Part shown: positions 1 through 7,079 of the stretch, one piece after another
Position numbering within the stretch: position 1 is the first letter of the stretch
How the letters are laid out: every line of letters starts with the position of its first letter
Assembly: GCA_902535565.1 (NCBI GenBank)
Contig: CACAUH010000022.1
Coordinates: 1 to 18,542 of the forward strand
Direction: 5' to 3'
From: an uncultured Bacteroidota bacterium
Lineage (GTDB): Bacteria; Bacteroidota; Bacteroidia; Flavobacteriales; UA16
Length of the DNA: 18,542 nucleotides
Made by a program: the position numbers and the translations under genes
The notes under the pieces: model-generated
Told to the model about the DNA's origin: nothing
Seen by the model: the letters and a program-made list of their open reading frames with translations, nothing else
Database searches by the model: none

Positions 1-1
1 G

Positions 2-328
2 TTCATCGGAATCGGCGGAGGTCTGCTCATTGTGCCGGCCCTGATGTACTTCATGGGGCTTTCCCAGATTGCCGCTCAAGGGACAAGCCTCGCCCTGATG
101 CTTCCGCCCATTGGCGCTCTGGCGGTCATGAACTATTGGAAAGCGGGAGAAGTGGACGTTCGGGCAGCGGCAGTCATGGTGGTCGCTTTTGTCGCAGGGG
201 GTTACTTCGGTAGCCGCATCGCACTGGCCCTGGACCCCCTCAAGGTTCGTTTGGCTTTTGGCATTGTCATGCTGTTGGTGGCGATTCGAATGATCATCCA
301 GACTTCTCGCGCCCTTTGGACCCATTGA
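2..328 (+). CDS. TSUP/TauE-SafE family membrane transporter, C-terminal part (truncated by window edge)
   Basis: The reading frame is open from base 2, so the true start lies outside the window; the visible 108 codons are the C-terminal part of a polytopic membrane protein. It opens with the glycine-rich GIGGGLLIVPAL motif typical of the TSUP (sulfite exporter TauE/SafE) family, which begins the second half of the internally duplicated protein. Three or four hydrophobic helices follow, with a basic/polar break (YWKAGEVDVR) and a second glycine-rich segment (VAGGYFGSRIA). Family members move anions such as sulfite or organosulfur compounds across the inner membrane; the substrate cannot be told here. 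The stop codon lies one base before the next gene's ATG, suggesting co-transcription with the amidohydrolase. The GTG at 32 is a codon inside the gene, not its start. Confidence 0.8.
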   Translation, partial: FIGIGGGLLIVPALMYFMGLSQIAAQGTSLALMLPPIGALAVMNYWKAGEVDVRAAAVMVVAFVAGGYFGSRIALALDPLKVRLAFGIVMLLVAIRMIIQTSRALWTH

Positions 329-329
329 C

Positions 330-1562
330 ATGCTGAAGAACGTCATCCTCCAAGCAACCGAGCGCTCTGGCGAGACTGTTCGTCAGCACCGCCGGCACCT
401 TCATCGCCATCCGGAACCCTCTTTCGCAGAGGTTCAATCTGGTGCATATGTGTCTCAGGCCCTCTCCAAAATGGGCATTGAGCACACCGCGGGGTGGTGC
501 GCCGACCACGGTGCTGCAGGCATTGTCGCTCGCATTCATGGAACGGAACCGGGCAGCCAGTGCATCGCCCTTCGAGCGGACATGGACGCCCTGCCCATTC
601 AGGAAGTCGATCGCCCCCACGCCAGTGCCGTTCCAGGCTGGATGCATGCCTGCGGCCACGATGCCCACACCGCCTGTCTTTTGGGAGCGGCGGAGGTGCT
701 TCAGTCGACCACGGAACATTGGCAAGGCACTGTCCAACTGGTATTCCAGCCAGGAGAGGAAATCCTGCCTGGGGGGGCATCACTGATGGTTGCAGAAGGG
801 GCCCTTGCCGTAGATGCCCCAACCTCCGGGCCATCTGCAACAGGCGCACATCTGGTTGATGGAATTGTAGGACAGCATGTCTACCCTCAACTCGATGCTG
901 GACTCGTGGGGTTCAGGAGTGGAACGTATATGGCTGCTGCGGACGAAGTGCACATCCGCATTCTTGGAAATGGTGGACACGCTGCCCTTCCTCACCGCAC
1001 AGTTGACCCCGTCGTGGCCTCGGCCCACATCATCACAGCCCTTCAAACCGTGGTGAGCCGAAATTGTGACCCCACCCAACCCGCCGTGCTGACCTTTGGA
1101 CGGGTTTCAGGAGGCCATGCGCGAAACATCATTCCCGATGAAGTCATTCTCGACGGCACTCTCCGCACCTATGACGAAGAAACTGCAGCAGCACTTCGCG
1201 CAGCCATCCAACGCGTTGCTGCGTCAACAGCAGAAGCCCTCGGTGCAAAAGCAGAAGTGGACATCGCCATTGGATACCCCCCCGTCATCAACGACCCTGG
1301 CCTGACGGACCGATGTCGAAAACGCGCAATAGAGCTGCTCGGCTCAGACCAGGTCGTGGACCTTCCGTTGCGCATGACAGGTGAAGACTTCAGCTTCTAC
1401 CAAAAAATGGTACCCGGTTGTTTCTATCGTTTGGGAACCGGTGGGGATGGACCTGGCTGTCGTTCGGGACTGCACACGGCGTCATTCGATATCGATGAAG
1501 CGGCCCTGAAGACCGGGACGGCTATGATGGCATGGCTCGCCGTGACCGGTGGTCTAGAATGA
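330..1562 (+). CDS. M20 family amidohydrolase / N-acyl-amino-acid hydrolase (HipO/IAA-amidohydrolase type)
   Basis: A 410-residue cytoplasmic metallohydrolase of the M20D (hippurate/IAA-amino-acid amidohydrolase) group, near the usual 380-420 residues. The di-metal ligands are all present: Cys108 and His110 in HACGHDAHTA, Glu143/Glu144 in FQPGEE, His183 in GQHVYP, and His382 near the C-terminus. The GEDFSFY motif lies at 351-357, and the lid/dimerisation domain (about 200-315) has the usual GGHAALPH and GRVSGGHARNIIPD segments. The expected reaction is hydrolysis of an N-acylated amino acid or related amide; the real substrate is unknown. There is no signal peptide. The ATG lies one base after the TSUP stop, so the two genes may form an uptake/degradation pair, but that is inference from spacing only. 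The gene converges on recQ with a 5-base gap. Confidence 0.9.
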   Translation: MLKNVILQATERSGETVRQHRRHLHRHPEPSFAEVQSGAYVSQALSKMGIEHTAGWCADHGAAGIVARIHGTEPGSQCIALRADMDALPIQEVDRPHASAVPGWMHACGHDAHTACLLGAAEVLQSTTEHWQGTVQLVFQPGEEILPGGASLMVAEGALAVDAPTSGPSATGAHLVDGIVGQHVYPQLDAGLVGFRSGTYMAAADEVHIRILGNGGHAALPHRTVDPVVASAHIITALQTVVSRNCDPTQPAVLTFGRVSGGHARNIIPDEVILDGTLRTYDEETAAALRAAIQRVAASTAEALGAKAEVDIAIGYPPVINDPGLTDRCRKRAIELLGSDQVVDLPLRMTGEDFSFYQKMVPGCFYRLGTGGDGPGCRSGLHTASFDIDEAALKTGTAMMAWLAVTGGLE

Positions 1563-1567
1563 AGGGA

Positions 1568-3787
1568 TCAGTTTGCGACCTCGCTCATGAATTTGATGCG
1601 AACCAAACGGATTTCCTCCTCGCTGTAAGCATCCTCCATCTCCTCGAGCACCTCAGCGACAGACCCCTTTTCACTTTCCATAAAGCATTCCCAAAGCTCC
1701 TCAATGCTATCCTCGTCTAGGTACTCCTCGATGACATAATCCAAGCCCACCTTAGTTCCAGAGGCCACGATAGACTCAATGGATTCAAGCAACTCCTCAA
1801 CAGAACAAGATTGAGCCGCCGCAATGTCCTCCAAGGACATACGCCGGTCCAATTTCTGTATGATGTTCACCTTGCCTGCATTTCGACTGGCCACGCTGCG
1901 AACGACAAGATCTTCCATCCGCTCGATGCCCTCCGAATCGATGTGCTTTTGAATCAATGCCAAGAAAGGCGCCCCAAACTTCCTCACCTTGGAGGCACCC
2001 ACACCATTGATGATGAGAAGCTCGTCCTCGTTGCATGGGTAGTGGGTGGCCATCTCCTCGAGGCTGGGGTCAGAGAAAATGACAAATGGTGGAAGGGAAA
2101 GCCGAGCGCTCTCCGATTTCCGAAGTGCCCTGAGCAAATCCAACAAGGGCTCATCAAGGGCAACCCCAGCGGCTGCCGGCTCCACCGAGCGCACCCGCAT
2201 GCCCCTGTCCTTGAACAGTGTGAACTCGCGCGGCGCGGCCAAGAAAGCCTCCCCATCATCGGTGAGCGACAGCACACCGAACTCTTCCGTCTTTTTCTTG
2301 AGCAAGCCCGCCAGAAATACCTGCCGGATGATGCCGTCCCATGCCTCCTCAGGCGCCATATCGACACCTTTGCCAACATACTCAGCAATCTTCTCTCCCC
2401 CGTAGGTCGACGTCTCCTGCGTCTCGTTGCCGAGCAAAACATCGCGTAAAAATGCCCCTCTGTGGCGACCACCGGTCGCCTGCACCAACTTCAGAATAAG
2501 CTCGACGTGGGCTTGACCCTTGTAAGGTTCTGGTGGATTTCGAGCATTATCGTCCATGTCCCATCCAGGACCGCTCAGAGGATCAAAATTCTCCCCGAAA
2601 TACTGCAACAGATATTGTCTCCGCGATGTGGGTGTCTCAGCATATCCAGCCACTTCCTGCAGGAGCTGTATTCCAATTTCACGCTCTGCAATGGGCTTTC
2701 CTGAAAGGAACTTCTCCATCTTCTCCATGTCCTGAAGTCCATAGAATGCGATGCAGTGTCCTTCCCCACCATCGCGACCTGCCCGACCGGTCTCTTGATA
2801 GTAGGCCTCAAGTGACTTTGGCATGTCATAATGAATGACGTAACGAACATCCGGCTTGTCGATGCCCATTCCAAATGCGATGGTGGCAACAATCACGTCC
2901 ACGTCCTGCATGAGAAACTCGTCCTGAATTCGGGACCGTTGGCCAGAATCCATTCCTGCGTGGTAGGCCGCAGCCCGAACACCATTGACCTTGAGTGTCT
3001 CTGCGATCTCCTCAACCTTCTTTCTGCTCAGGCAATAGACGATGCCCGACCGACCCTTGTTTTCAAGAGCGTGCTGGACAACCTGTCTCAGGGCATCCAC
3101 CTTGGGGCGAACCTCGTAAAAGAGGTTGGGACGATTGAAACTCGCCTTGTAGACATCCGCTTCTAGGATACCGAGGTTCTTTTGGATGTCGTGTTGAACT
3201 TTTGGGGTCGCCGTCGCTGTGAGCGCGATGACGGGGAAATTTCCTATCCCATTGATAATCTCTCGAAGTCTCCGGTACTCCGGCCGGAAATCGTGACCCC
3301 ATTCGGAGATGCAGTGAGCCTCGTCGATGGCAAAGAAGCTCAATCGGACCGAACGCAGGAAGTTGGCGTTTTCTGTCTTGTTCAGAGACTCCGGTGCCAC
3401 GTAAAGCAGTTTGGTCTTTCCGGTGGCCACCGCTTCCTTGACCCTCACAATTTCTGCTTTGCTGAGGGAGCTGTTCAAATAATGTGCGATGTCCGGATCA
3501 TCCGAGTGGCTTCGAATGGCATCGACTTGGTTCTTCATCAAGGCAATCAGTGGACTGACCACAATGGCGGTGCCTTCCTGAACCAGTGCCGGCAACTGAT
3601 AGCACAAGGACTTGCCTCCGCCGGTGGGCATGATGACGAAAACGTTCTTGCCGTCCATCAAACTGCGCACCACTTTTTCTTGCTCGCCTTTGAACTGGTC
3701 GAATCCAAAAAACCGCTCCAATCCCTCCTCTATGGAAGAACCCACAAGTGTGGAAGCATTCACGAAAGGGTCAACGGGCGTCTCCAT
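1568..3787 (-). CDS. recQ: ATP-dependent DNA helicase RecQ, without the RQC zinc cysteines
   Basis: A 739-residue superfamily-2 3'-5' DNA helicase for recombination and fork repair. The helicase core is intact: motif I PTGGGKS (54-60), motif II DEAH (155-158) with the aromatic-rich loop SEWGHDFRPEYRR, motif III ALTATATP, FNRPN (217-221), YCLSRKK, VIVATIAFGMGIDKPDVR and motif VI QETGRAGRDG (331-340). An RQC-like region (about 375-525), an HRDC domain (about 541-617) and a C-terminal helix-turn-helix extension (about 625-739, HTH_40 type) follow; this layout and length are usual for Bacteroidota RecQ. The odd point is at 386-418: the zinc subdomain normally reads (T/V)CRR...CGNCDNC, but here it is TSRR and SGPGWDMDDNARNP, with no cysteine left. 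The winged helix and HRDC remain, so the gene looks functional. The ATG at 3787 opens a short N-terminal extension before the conserved FFGFDQFKGEQ. Confidence 0.95.
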   Translation of the reverse strand: METPVDPFVNASTLVGSSIEEGLERFFGFDQFKGEQEKVVRSLMDGKNVFVIMPTGGGKSLCYQLPALVQEGTAIVVSPLIALMKNQVDAIRSHSDDPDIAHYLNSSLSKAEIVRVKEAVATGKTKLLYVAPESLNKTENANFLRSVRLSFFAIDEAHCISEWGHDFRPEYRRLREIINGIGNFPVIALTATATPKVQHDIQKNLGILEADVYKASFNRPNLFYEVRPKVDALRQVVQHALENKGRSGIVYCLSRKKVEEIAETLKVNGVRAAAYHAGMDSGQRSRIQDEFLMQDVDVIVATIAFGMGIDKPDVRYVIHYDMPKSLEAYYQETGRAGRDGGEGHCIAFYGLQDMEKMEKFLSGKPIAEREIGIQLLQEVAGYAETPTSRRQYLLQYFGENFDPLSGPGWDMDDNARNPPEPYKGQAHVELILKLVQATGGRHRGAFLRDVLLGNETQETSTYGGEKIAEYVGKGVDMAPEEAWDGIIRQVFLAGLLKKKTEEFGVLSLTDDGEAFLAAPREFTLFKDRGMRVRSVEPAAAGVALDEPLLDLLRALRKSESARLSLPPFVIFSDPSLEEMATHYPCNEDELLIINGVGASKVRKFGAPFLALIQKHIDSEGIERMEDLVVRSVASRNAGKVNIIQKLDRRMSLEDIAAAQSCSVEELLESIESIVASGTKVGLDYVIEEYLDEDSIEELWECFMESEKGSVAEVLEEMEDAYSEEEIRLVRIKFMSEVAN

Positions 3788-3845
3788 TTAACTTTGGTGT
3801 CATCAATATAGGCCACGGGGCCCGCATCACTATCCCAATTCTCTC

Positions 3846-3854
3846 TACGTTTTG
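3846..3854 (+). promoter_or_regulatory. possible -7 element for kpsF, overlapping the TTG codon at 3852
   Basis: TACGTTTTG resembles the Bacteroidota -7 consensus TAnnTTTG with one extra T. No convincing -33 TTG lies 16-23 bases upstream, so this is weak. If real, transcription would begin near 3860, making the TTG at 3852 untranslatable and favouring the GTG at 3900. The rest of the 64-base gap to recQ shows only the short palindrome ggggcccg and no terminator. Confidence 0.22.
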
Positions 3855-3899
3855 CGAACAGTACCCACCAATTCGCCATTGCCTTCTCGAACCGACTCA

Positions 3900-4865
3900 G
3901 TGAGAAAAGCCGCTTTGCGGACCCTTCGCCTTGAATCCGAAGCGATTTCGGGGCTTCAACACCGGATAGGAGAAGACTTTGACCGCACGATTGATCTGAT
4001 CCTAAAGCAAGGAGAATCAGGGGGGAGGCTGGTCTTGTCTGGCATTGGAAAAAGTGCGGATGTCGCGAAAAAAACGGTGGCCACGCTCAACAGCACCGGT
4101 ACACCCGCTGCCTTTCTCCACGCTGCGGATGCACTGCATGGAGATTTGGGCATGGTCGGGTCCAATGACATTGTGGTAACCGTTTCAAAAAGTGGAGCCA
4201 CAGCTGAACTGGTCCAATTGATTCCCCTGCTTCAAGCGCGCGACATCGCCATGGTCGCAATGGTGGGGCGCAAAGACAGCCCTGTCGCCAAGGCTGCATT
4301 GCACGTGCTCGATGTCACGGTCAAGCAAGAGGCGTGCCCACACGACCTGGCCCCAACTGCCTCATCAGCCGCCCAATTGGCCATGGGTGATGCACTGGCC
4401 ATGGCCTTGATGGAGGCGAGGGGATTCAGCAGCGAAGATTTTGCCCGACACCACCCAGGTGGAAGCATAGGACGCCGACTTCTTCTCAGGATTGGCGATC
4501 TACTGCATCCGGACTCGGCAGTCTACGTGGTCCCAAATTGCGGAATTAGGGACGTCGTGCCAGCGGTATCTGCAGGTCGAGTTGGAGCAGTAGCCGTGCT
4601 GGGAACCGACCAAAATCTGATGGGAATCATAACGGATGGCGACCTTCGCCGAGCCTTGGAAAGGGACCCAAATGAGTGGTCAGCACTCTGCGCAGAATCG
4701 GTTATGAACACCAGCCCCCACTGCTTGGATTGCGATACGCTCGCAGCCGATGCCCTCCATCGCCTCGAAACTGACCGGATATCCCAAATCGTCGTAACGG
4801 ACGGAAGTGGTGCATTTCTGGGGTTTGTTCACCTTCACCAACTGATTGACGCCGGAATCCGCTGA
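3900..4865 (+). CDS. kpsF: D-arabinose 5-phosphate isomerase (KpsF/GutQ/KdsD family)
   Basis: Converts ribulose 5-phosphate to arabinose 5-phosphate, the first step of Kdo synthesis for LPS core. From the GTG at 3900 the product is 321 residues, close to E. coli KdsD (328); the frame is also open from a TTG at 3852 (337 residues). Numbered from that TTG, the SIS domain (about 45-190) has GIGKSADVAKK, NSTGTPAAFLHAADALHGDLG and SKSGATAEL. The residues matching KdsD Lys59, Glu111, Glu152 and His193 are all present as Lys67, Glu119, Glu160 (KQEACP) and His201 (HHPGG). Two CBS domains follow (about 215-272 and 278-337), each with the usual TDGD/GxxH loop. tatC starts 15 bases downstream, and recQ is divergent upstream. 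The start is uncertain: neither codon has a clear Shine-Dalgarno, and homologues I recall begin between the two. Confidence 0.92.
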   Translation: MRKAALRTLRLESEAISGLQHRIGEDFDRTIDLILKQGESGGRLVLSGIGKSADVAKKTVATLNSTGTPAAFLHAADALHGDLGMVGSNDIVVTVSKSGATAELVQLIPLLQARDIAMVAMVGRKDSPVAKAALHVLDVTVKQEACPHDLAPTASSAAQLAMGDALAMALMEARGFSSEDFARHHPGGSIGRRLLLRIGDLLHPDSAVYVVPNCGIRDVVPAVSAGRVGAVAVLGTDQNLMGIITDGDLRRALERDPNEWSALCAESVMNTSPHCLDCDTLAADALHRLETDRISQIVVTDGSGAFLGFVHLHQLIDAGIR

Positions 4866-4880
4866 GACCGAGAACAAGAA

Positions 4881-5717
4881 ATGGCCGAAGCAGAGACACA
4901 GCAGGACATGGGGTTCATGGACCACCTTGAGGAATTGAGGCGGCGCTTGTTCTATGCCCTTGTGGGCATATTGACCGGAGCCATTGTCCTCTTCGTGGCG
5001 AAGGACTGGGTGTTCGAGCGGTTGATTTTTGCCCCCCGAAACCCCGACTTCATCACCTTTCGGGCTTGGTGCGCCCTTAGCCATCTCACCGGAGCAGGTG
5101 ACCGACTTTGCGTCACTGACATCCGCTATGAACTGATCACCACCACGATGCTGGGCAATTTCTCCGCCCACATTCTCGTCTCCGCAATCGGCGGCTTCAT
5201 TGTGTCTTTCCCCTTGACATTTAGACAGATATGGAATTTTGTCCGGCCAGGGCTGCACGGCGAGGAGGCATCCGCGGTTCGCGGCGTGACCTGGGCGGCC
5301 AGCCTCCTCTTTTTCGTGGGTGTGTGCTTTGGTTATTTCGTGATTTCTCCCTTGAGTCTGCAGTTTCTGGGCCATTATGAAATCGGTGATGTGGAGCCCA
5401 GAATCGCCTTGATGAGTTATCTGAAAACGGTGGCGAGCATCACCCTCGCTGCCGGACTCATTTTTCAGGTTCCCGTCCTGATGCACTTCCTCGCCAAAAT
5501 GGGCCTTGTGACCCCGGCAGGACTTCGAAAATTTCGAAAGCACACCCTGGTTGTCACCCTGATTCTGGCTGCCATCATCACCCCACCCGACCTGACCAGT
5601 CAGGTATTGGTCGCCCTGCCCGTTCTCGGACTCTATGAAATCGGCATCCTTCAGGCCAAGCGCATCTTCAAACAGCAACAGGCCAAAGCCCGCGCAACCC
5701 GAACATCAGAAAGATGA
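4881..5717 (+). CDS. tatC: Sec-independent (twin-arginine) translocase subunit TatC
   Basis: Core receptor of the Tat pathway, which exports folded proteins bearing RR signal peptides across the inner membrane. The 278-residue product begins with the cytoplasmic signature [11 protein letters not shown] (12-22). Six hydrophobic segments follow, with the conserved [16 protein letters not shown] around 110-125 and TPPD at 234-237. The position of E. coli Glu170 is a glutamine here (IFQVP, Gln196), and the first periplasmic loop carries two cysteines (Cys64, Cys77); I recall related loops in other Bacteroidota TatC proteins. Its stop overlaps the lptB start in ATGA at 5714-5717, so the two are translationally coupled. 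No tatA is in the window, so the partner subunit must be encoded elsewhere. Confidence 0.95.
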   Translation: MAEAETQQDMGFMDHLEELRRRLFYALVGILTGAIVLFVAKDWVFERLIFAPRNPDFITFRAWCALSHLTGAGDRLCVTDIRYELITTTMLGNFSAHILVSAIGGFIVSFPLTFRQIWNFVRPGLHGEEASAVRGVTWAASLLFFVGVCFGYFVISPLSLQFLGHYEIGDVEPRIALMSYLKTVASITLAAGLIFQVPVLMHFLAKMGLVTPAGLRKFRKHTLVVTLILAAIITPPDLTSQVLVALPVLGLYEIGILQAKRIFKQQQAKARATRTSER

Positions 5718-6460
5718 AGCTGACCGCCCATTCCATCGTCAAACAGTATGGCCGTCGAAAGGTGGTCGACCAAGTTGGATTCGAAGTCGGAACGGGAGAG
5801 GTTGTTGGTTTGATGGGGCCCAATGGGGCCGGAAAAACGACCTCCTTCTACATGGTCACCGGCCTTGTTCAACCCGACGCCGGCAAGGTGACGTTGGAAC
5901 AGGACAACGGAAGCGTTCTCGACATCACGCTCGAACCCATGTACCGAAGGGCACAAAGGGGAATCGGCTACCTGCCACAGGAGGCTTCAGTCTTTCGGAA
6001 ACTCAGTGTCGAGGACAACATCCTTGCCGTGCTCGAACTCCATAGAAAGAACCCGGAGGACCGCAAGGAAAGGCTGGAAACCCTGCTCCATGAATTCGGA
6101 CTGGCCAACGTCCGCAAGAACCGAGGCGACGTGCTCAGCGGCGGCGAAAAGAGAAGAACCGAAATCGCTCGGGCCCTTGCCGCCGATCCCCGTTTCATCC
6201 TGCTCGATGAGCCCTTCGCCGGGGTAGACCCCATCGCGGTTGAGGACATACAGCAGATTGTCTCTCAACTTCGGACCAAGGGAATTGGCATACTGATTAC
6301 CGACCACAACGTGCAAGAAACCCTGCACATTACGGACCGGGCCTATCTGCTGTTCGAGGGGCGCATCCTCAAGGCGGGCACTGCAGAGGAATTGGCCACT
6401 GACCCACAGGTGCGCAAGGTGTATCTGGGCCAGAACTTTGTGCTCAGAAGTCAGCAATAA
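5714..6460 (+). CDS. lptB: LPS export ABC transporter ATP-binding protein LptB
   Basis: The cytoplasmic ATPase that powers LPS extraction from the inner membrane with LptF/LptG. At 248 residues it is slightly longer than E. coli LptB, with a small insert after the Walker A domain (about 62-76). Visible motifs are Walker [10 protein letters not shown] (35-43, Lys41), the Q-loop YLPQE (Gln89), the LptB-like [18 protein letters not shown], the signature LSGGEKRR (141-148), Walker [14 protein letters not shown] (catalytic Glu166) and the H-loop ITDHN (His198). The FAGVDPIAV segment separates it from generic branched-chain amino-acid ATPases. It is the last gene of the kpsF-tatC-lptB run and converges on ribE with a 21-base gap in which I see no terminator. 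Confidence 0.95.
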   Translation: MKLTAHSIVKQYGRRKVVDQVGFEVGTGEVVGLMGPNGAGKTTSFYMVTGLVQPDAGKVTLEQDNGSVLDITLEPMYRRAQRGIGYLPQEASVFRKLSVEDNILAVLELHRKNPEDRKERLETLLHEFGLANVRKNRGDVLSGGEKRRTEIARALAADPRFILLDEPFAGVDPIAVEDIQQIVSQLRTKGIGILITDHNVQETLHITDRAYLLFEGRILKAGTAEELATDPQVRKVYLGQNFVLRSQQ

Positions 6461-6481
6461 GATCAGCTCGAGGTTGACCGG

Positions 6482-7072
6482 TCAGGTGCGACGGGCCATC
6501 ATCTCGGCCACGTATTTGCCCACGATATCGAACTCGATATTGACCCGGTCTCCAATGGCCATTCTGTGGAAACCCGTGTGCTCCCATGTGTATGGAATGA
6601 TGCTGACCGAAAACCCTTGGGGATTGGATTCCACTACGGTAAGGGACACCCCATTGACCGTGATGGAGCCTTTCTGCACCGTCAAATGATGATCTGCTTC
6701 ACTGTGGGCAAAATGAACATTCCAGGATCCTTCCCGCTCCTCAATGGCAGTTACGGTGGCCGTCGTATCGACATGGCCTTGCACAATGTGCCCGTCGAGA
6801 CGGTCGCCAACCTTGGAGCAACGCTCGAGATTTAGAACGTCCCCAACAGACCGCTCGCCGAGCTGGGTTCGCTGCAGCGTCTCCTCAACAGCGGTCACCG
6901 TGTAGTCGTCCCCAGAAACCTCCACGACCGTCAAACACACCCCATCGTGGGCCACACTTTGATCCACCTTCAACTCTGAAGCGATGTTCGCCGTGAGGGT
7001 AAGGTGACGATTGGTCCCTTCTTCCCGAAGGGCTTTCAGTGTGCCAAGGGTCTCGATGATACCAGTAAACAT
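6482..7072 (-). CDS. ribE: Riboflavin synthase, alpha subunit
   Basis: Dismutates two 6,7-dimethyl-8-ribityllumazine molecules to riboflavin, the last step of the pathway. The 196-residue protein consists of two repeated lumazine-binding barrels (about 1-95 and 96-190). The first begins with the hallmark MFTGIIE and contains DGVCLTV (43-49); the second contains GHIVQGHVD (94-102) and NGVSLTV (140-146). The frame is open 43 codons further upstream, but MFTGIIE is the family's N-terminus, and the extension would overlap the preceding gene, so I place the start at 7072. That start is only 7 bases after the stop of the large secreted protein, so ribE probably shares its transcript. No FMN riboswitch-like structure is apparent, and there is little room for one in this gap. 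Confidence 0.95.
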   Translation of the reverse strand: MFTGIIETLGTLKALREEGTNRHLTLTANIASELKVDQSVAHDGVCLTVVEVSGDDYTVTAVEETLQRTQLGERSVGDVLNLERCSKVGDRLDGHIVQGHVDTTATVTAIEEREGSWNVHFAHSEADHHLTVQKGSITVNGVSLTVVESNPQGFSVSIIPYTWEHTGFHRMAIGDRVNIEFDIVGKYVAEMMARRT

Positions 7073-7079
7073 GAGGATT

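Noticed and set aside
3182..3811. Plus-strand frame of 209 codons opposite the 5' half of recQ
   Set aside because: It overlaps the highly conserved helicase core on the other strand, and its translation shows no recognisable features.
4680..5678. Long open minus-strand frame of 332 codons opposite kpsF/tatC
   Set aside because: It lies fully antisense to two well-supported genes, resembles no family I know, and has the composition expected of a mirror frame of GC-rich coding sequence.
6475..6482. GACCGGTC palindrome between lptB and ribE
   Set aside because: An 8-base palindrome without loop or T-run, touching a stop codon, is expected by chance.
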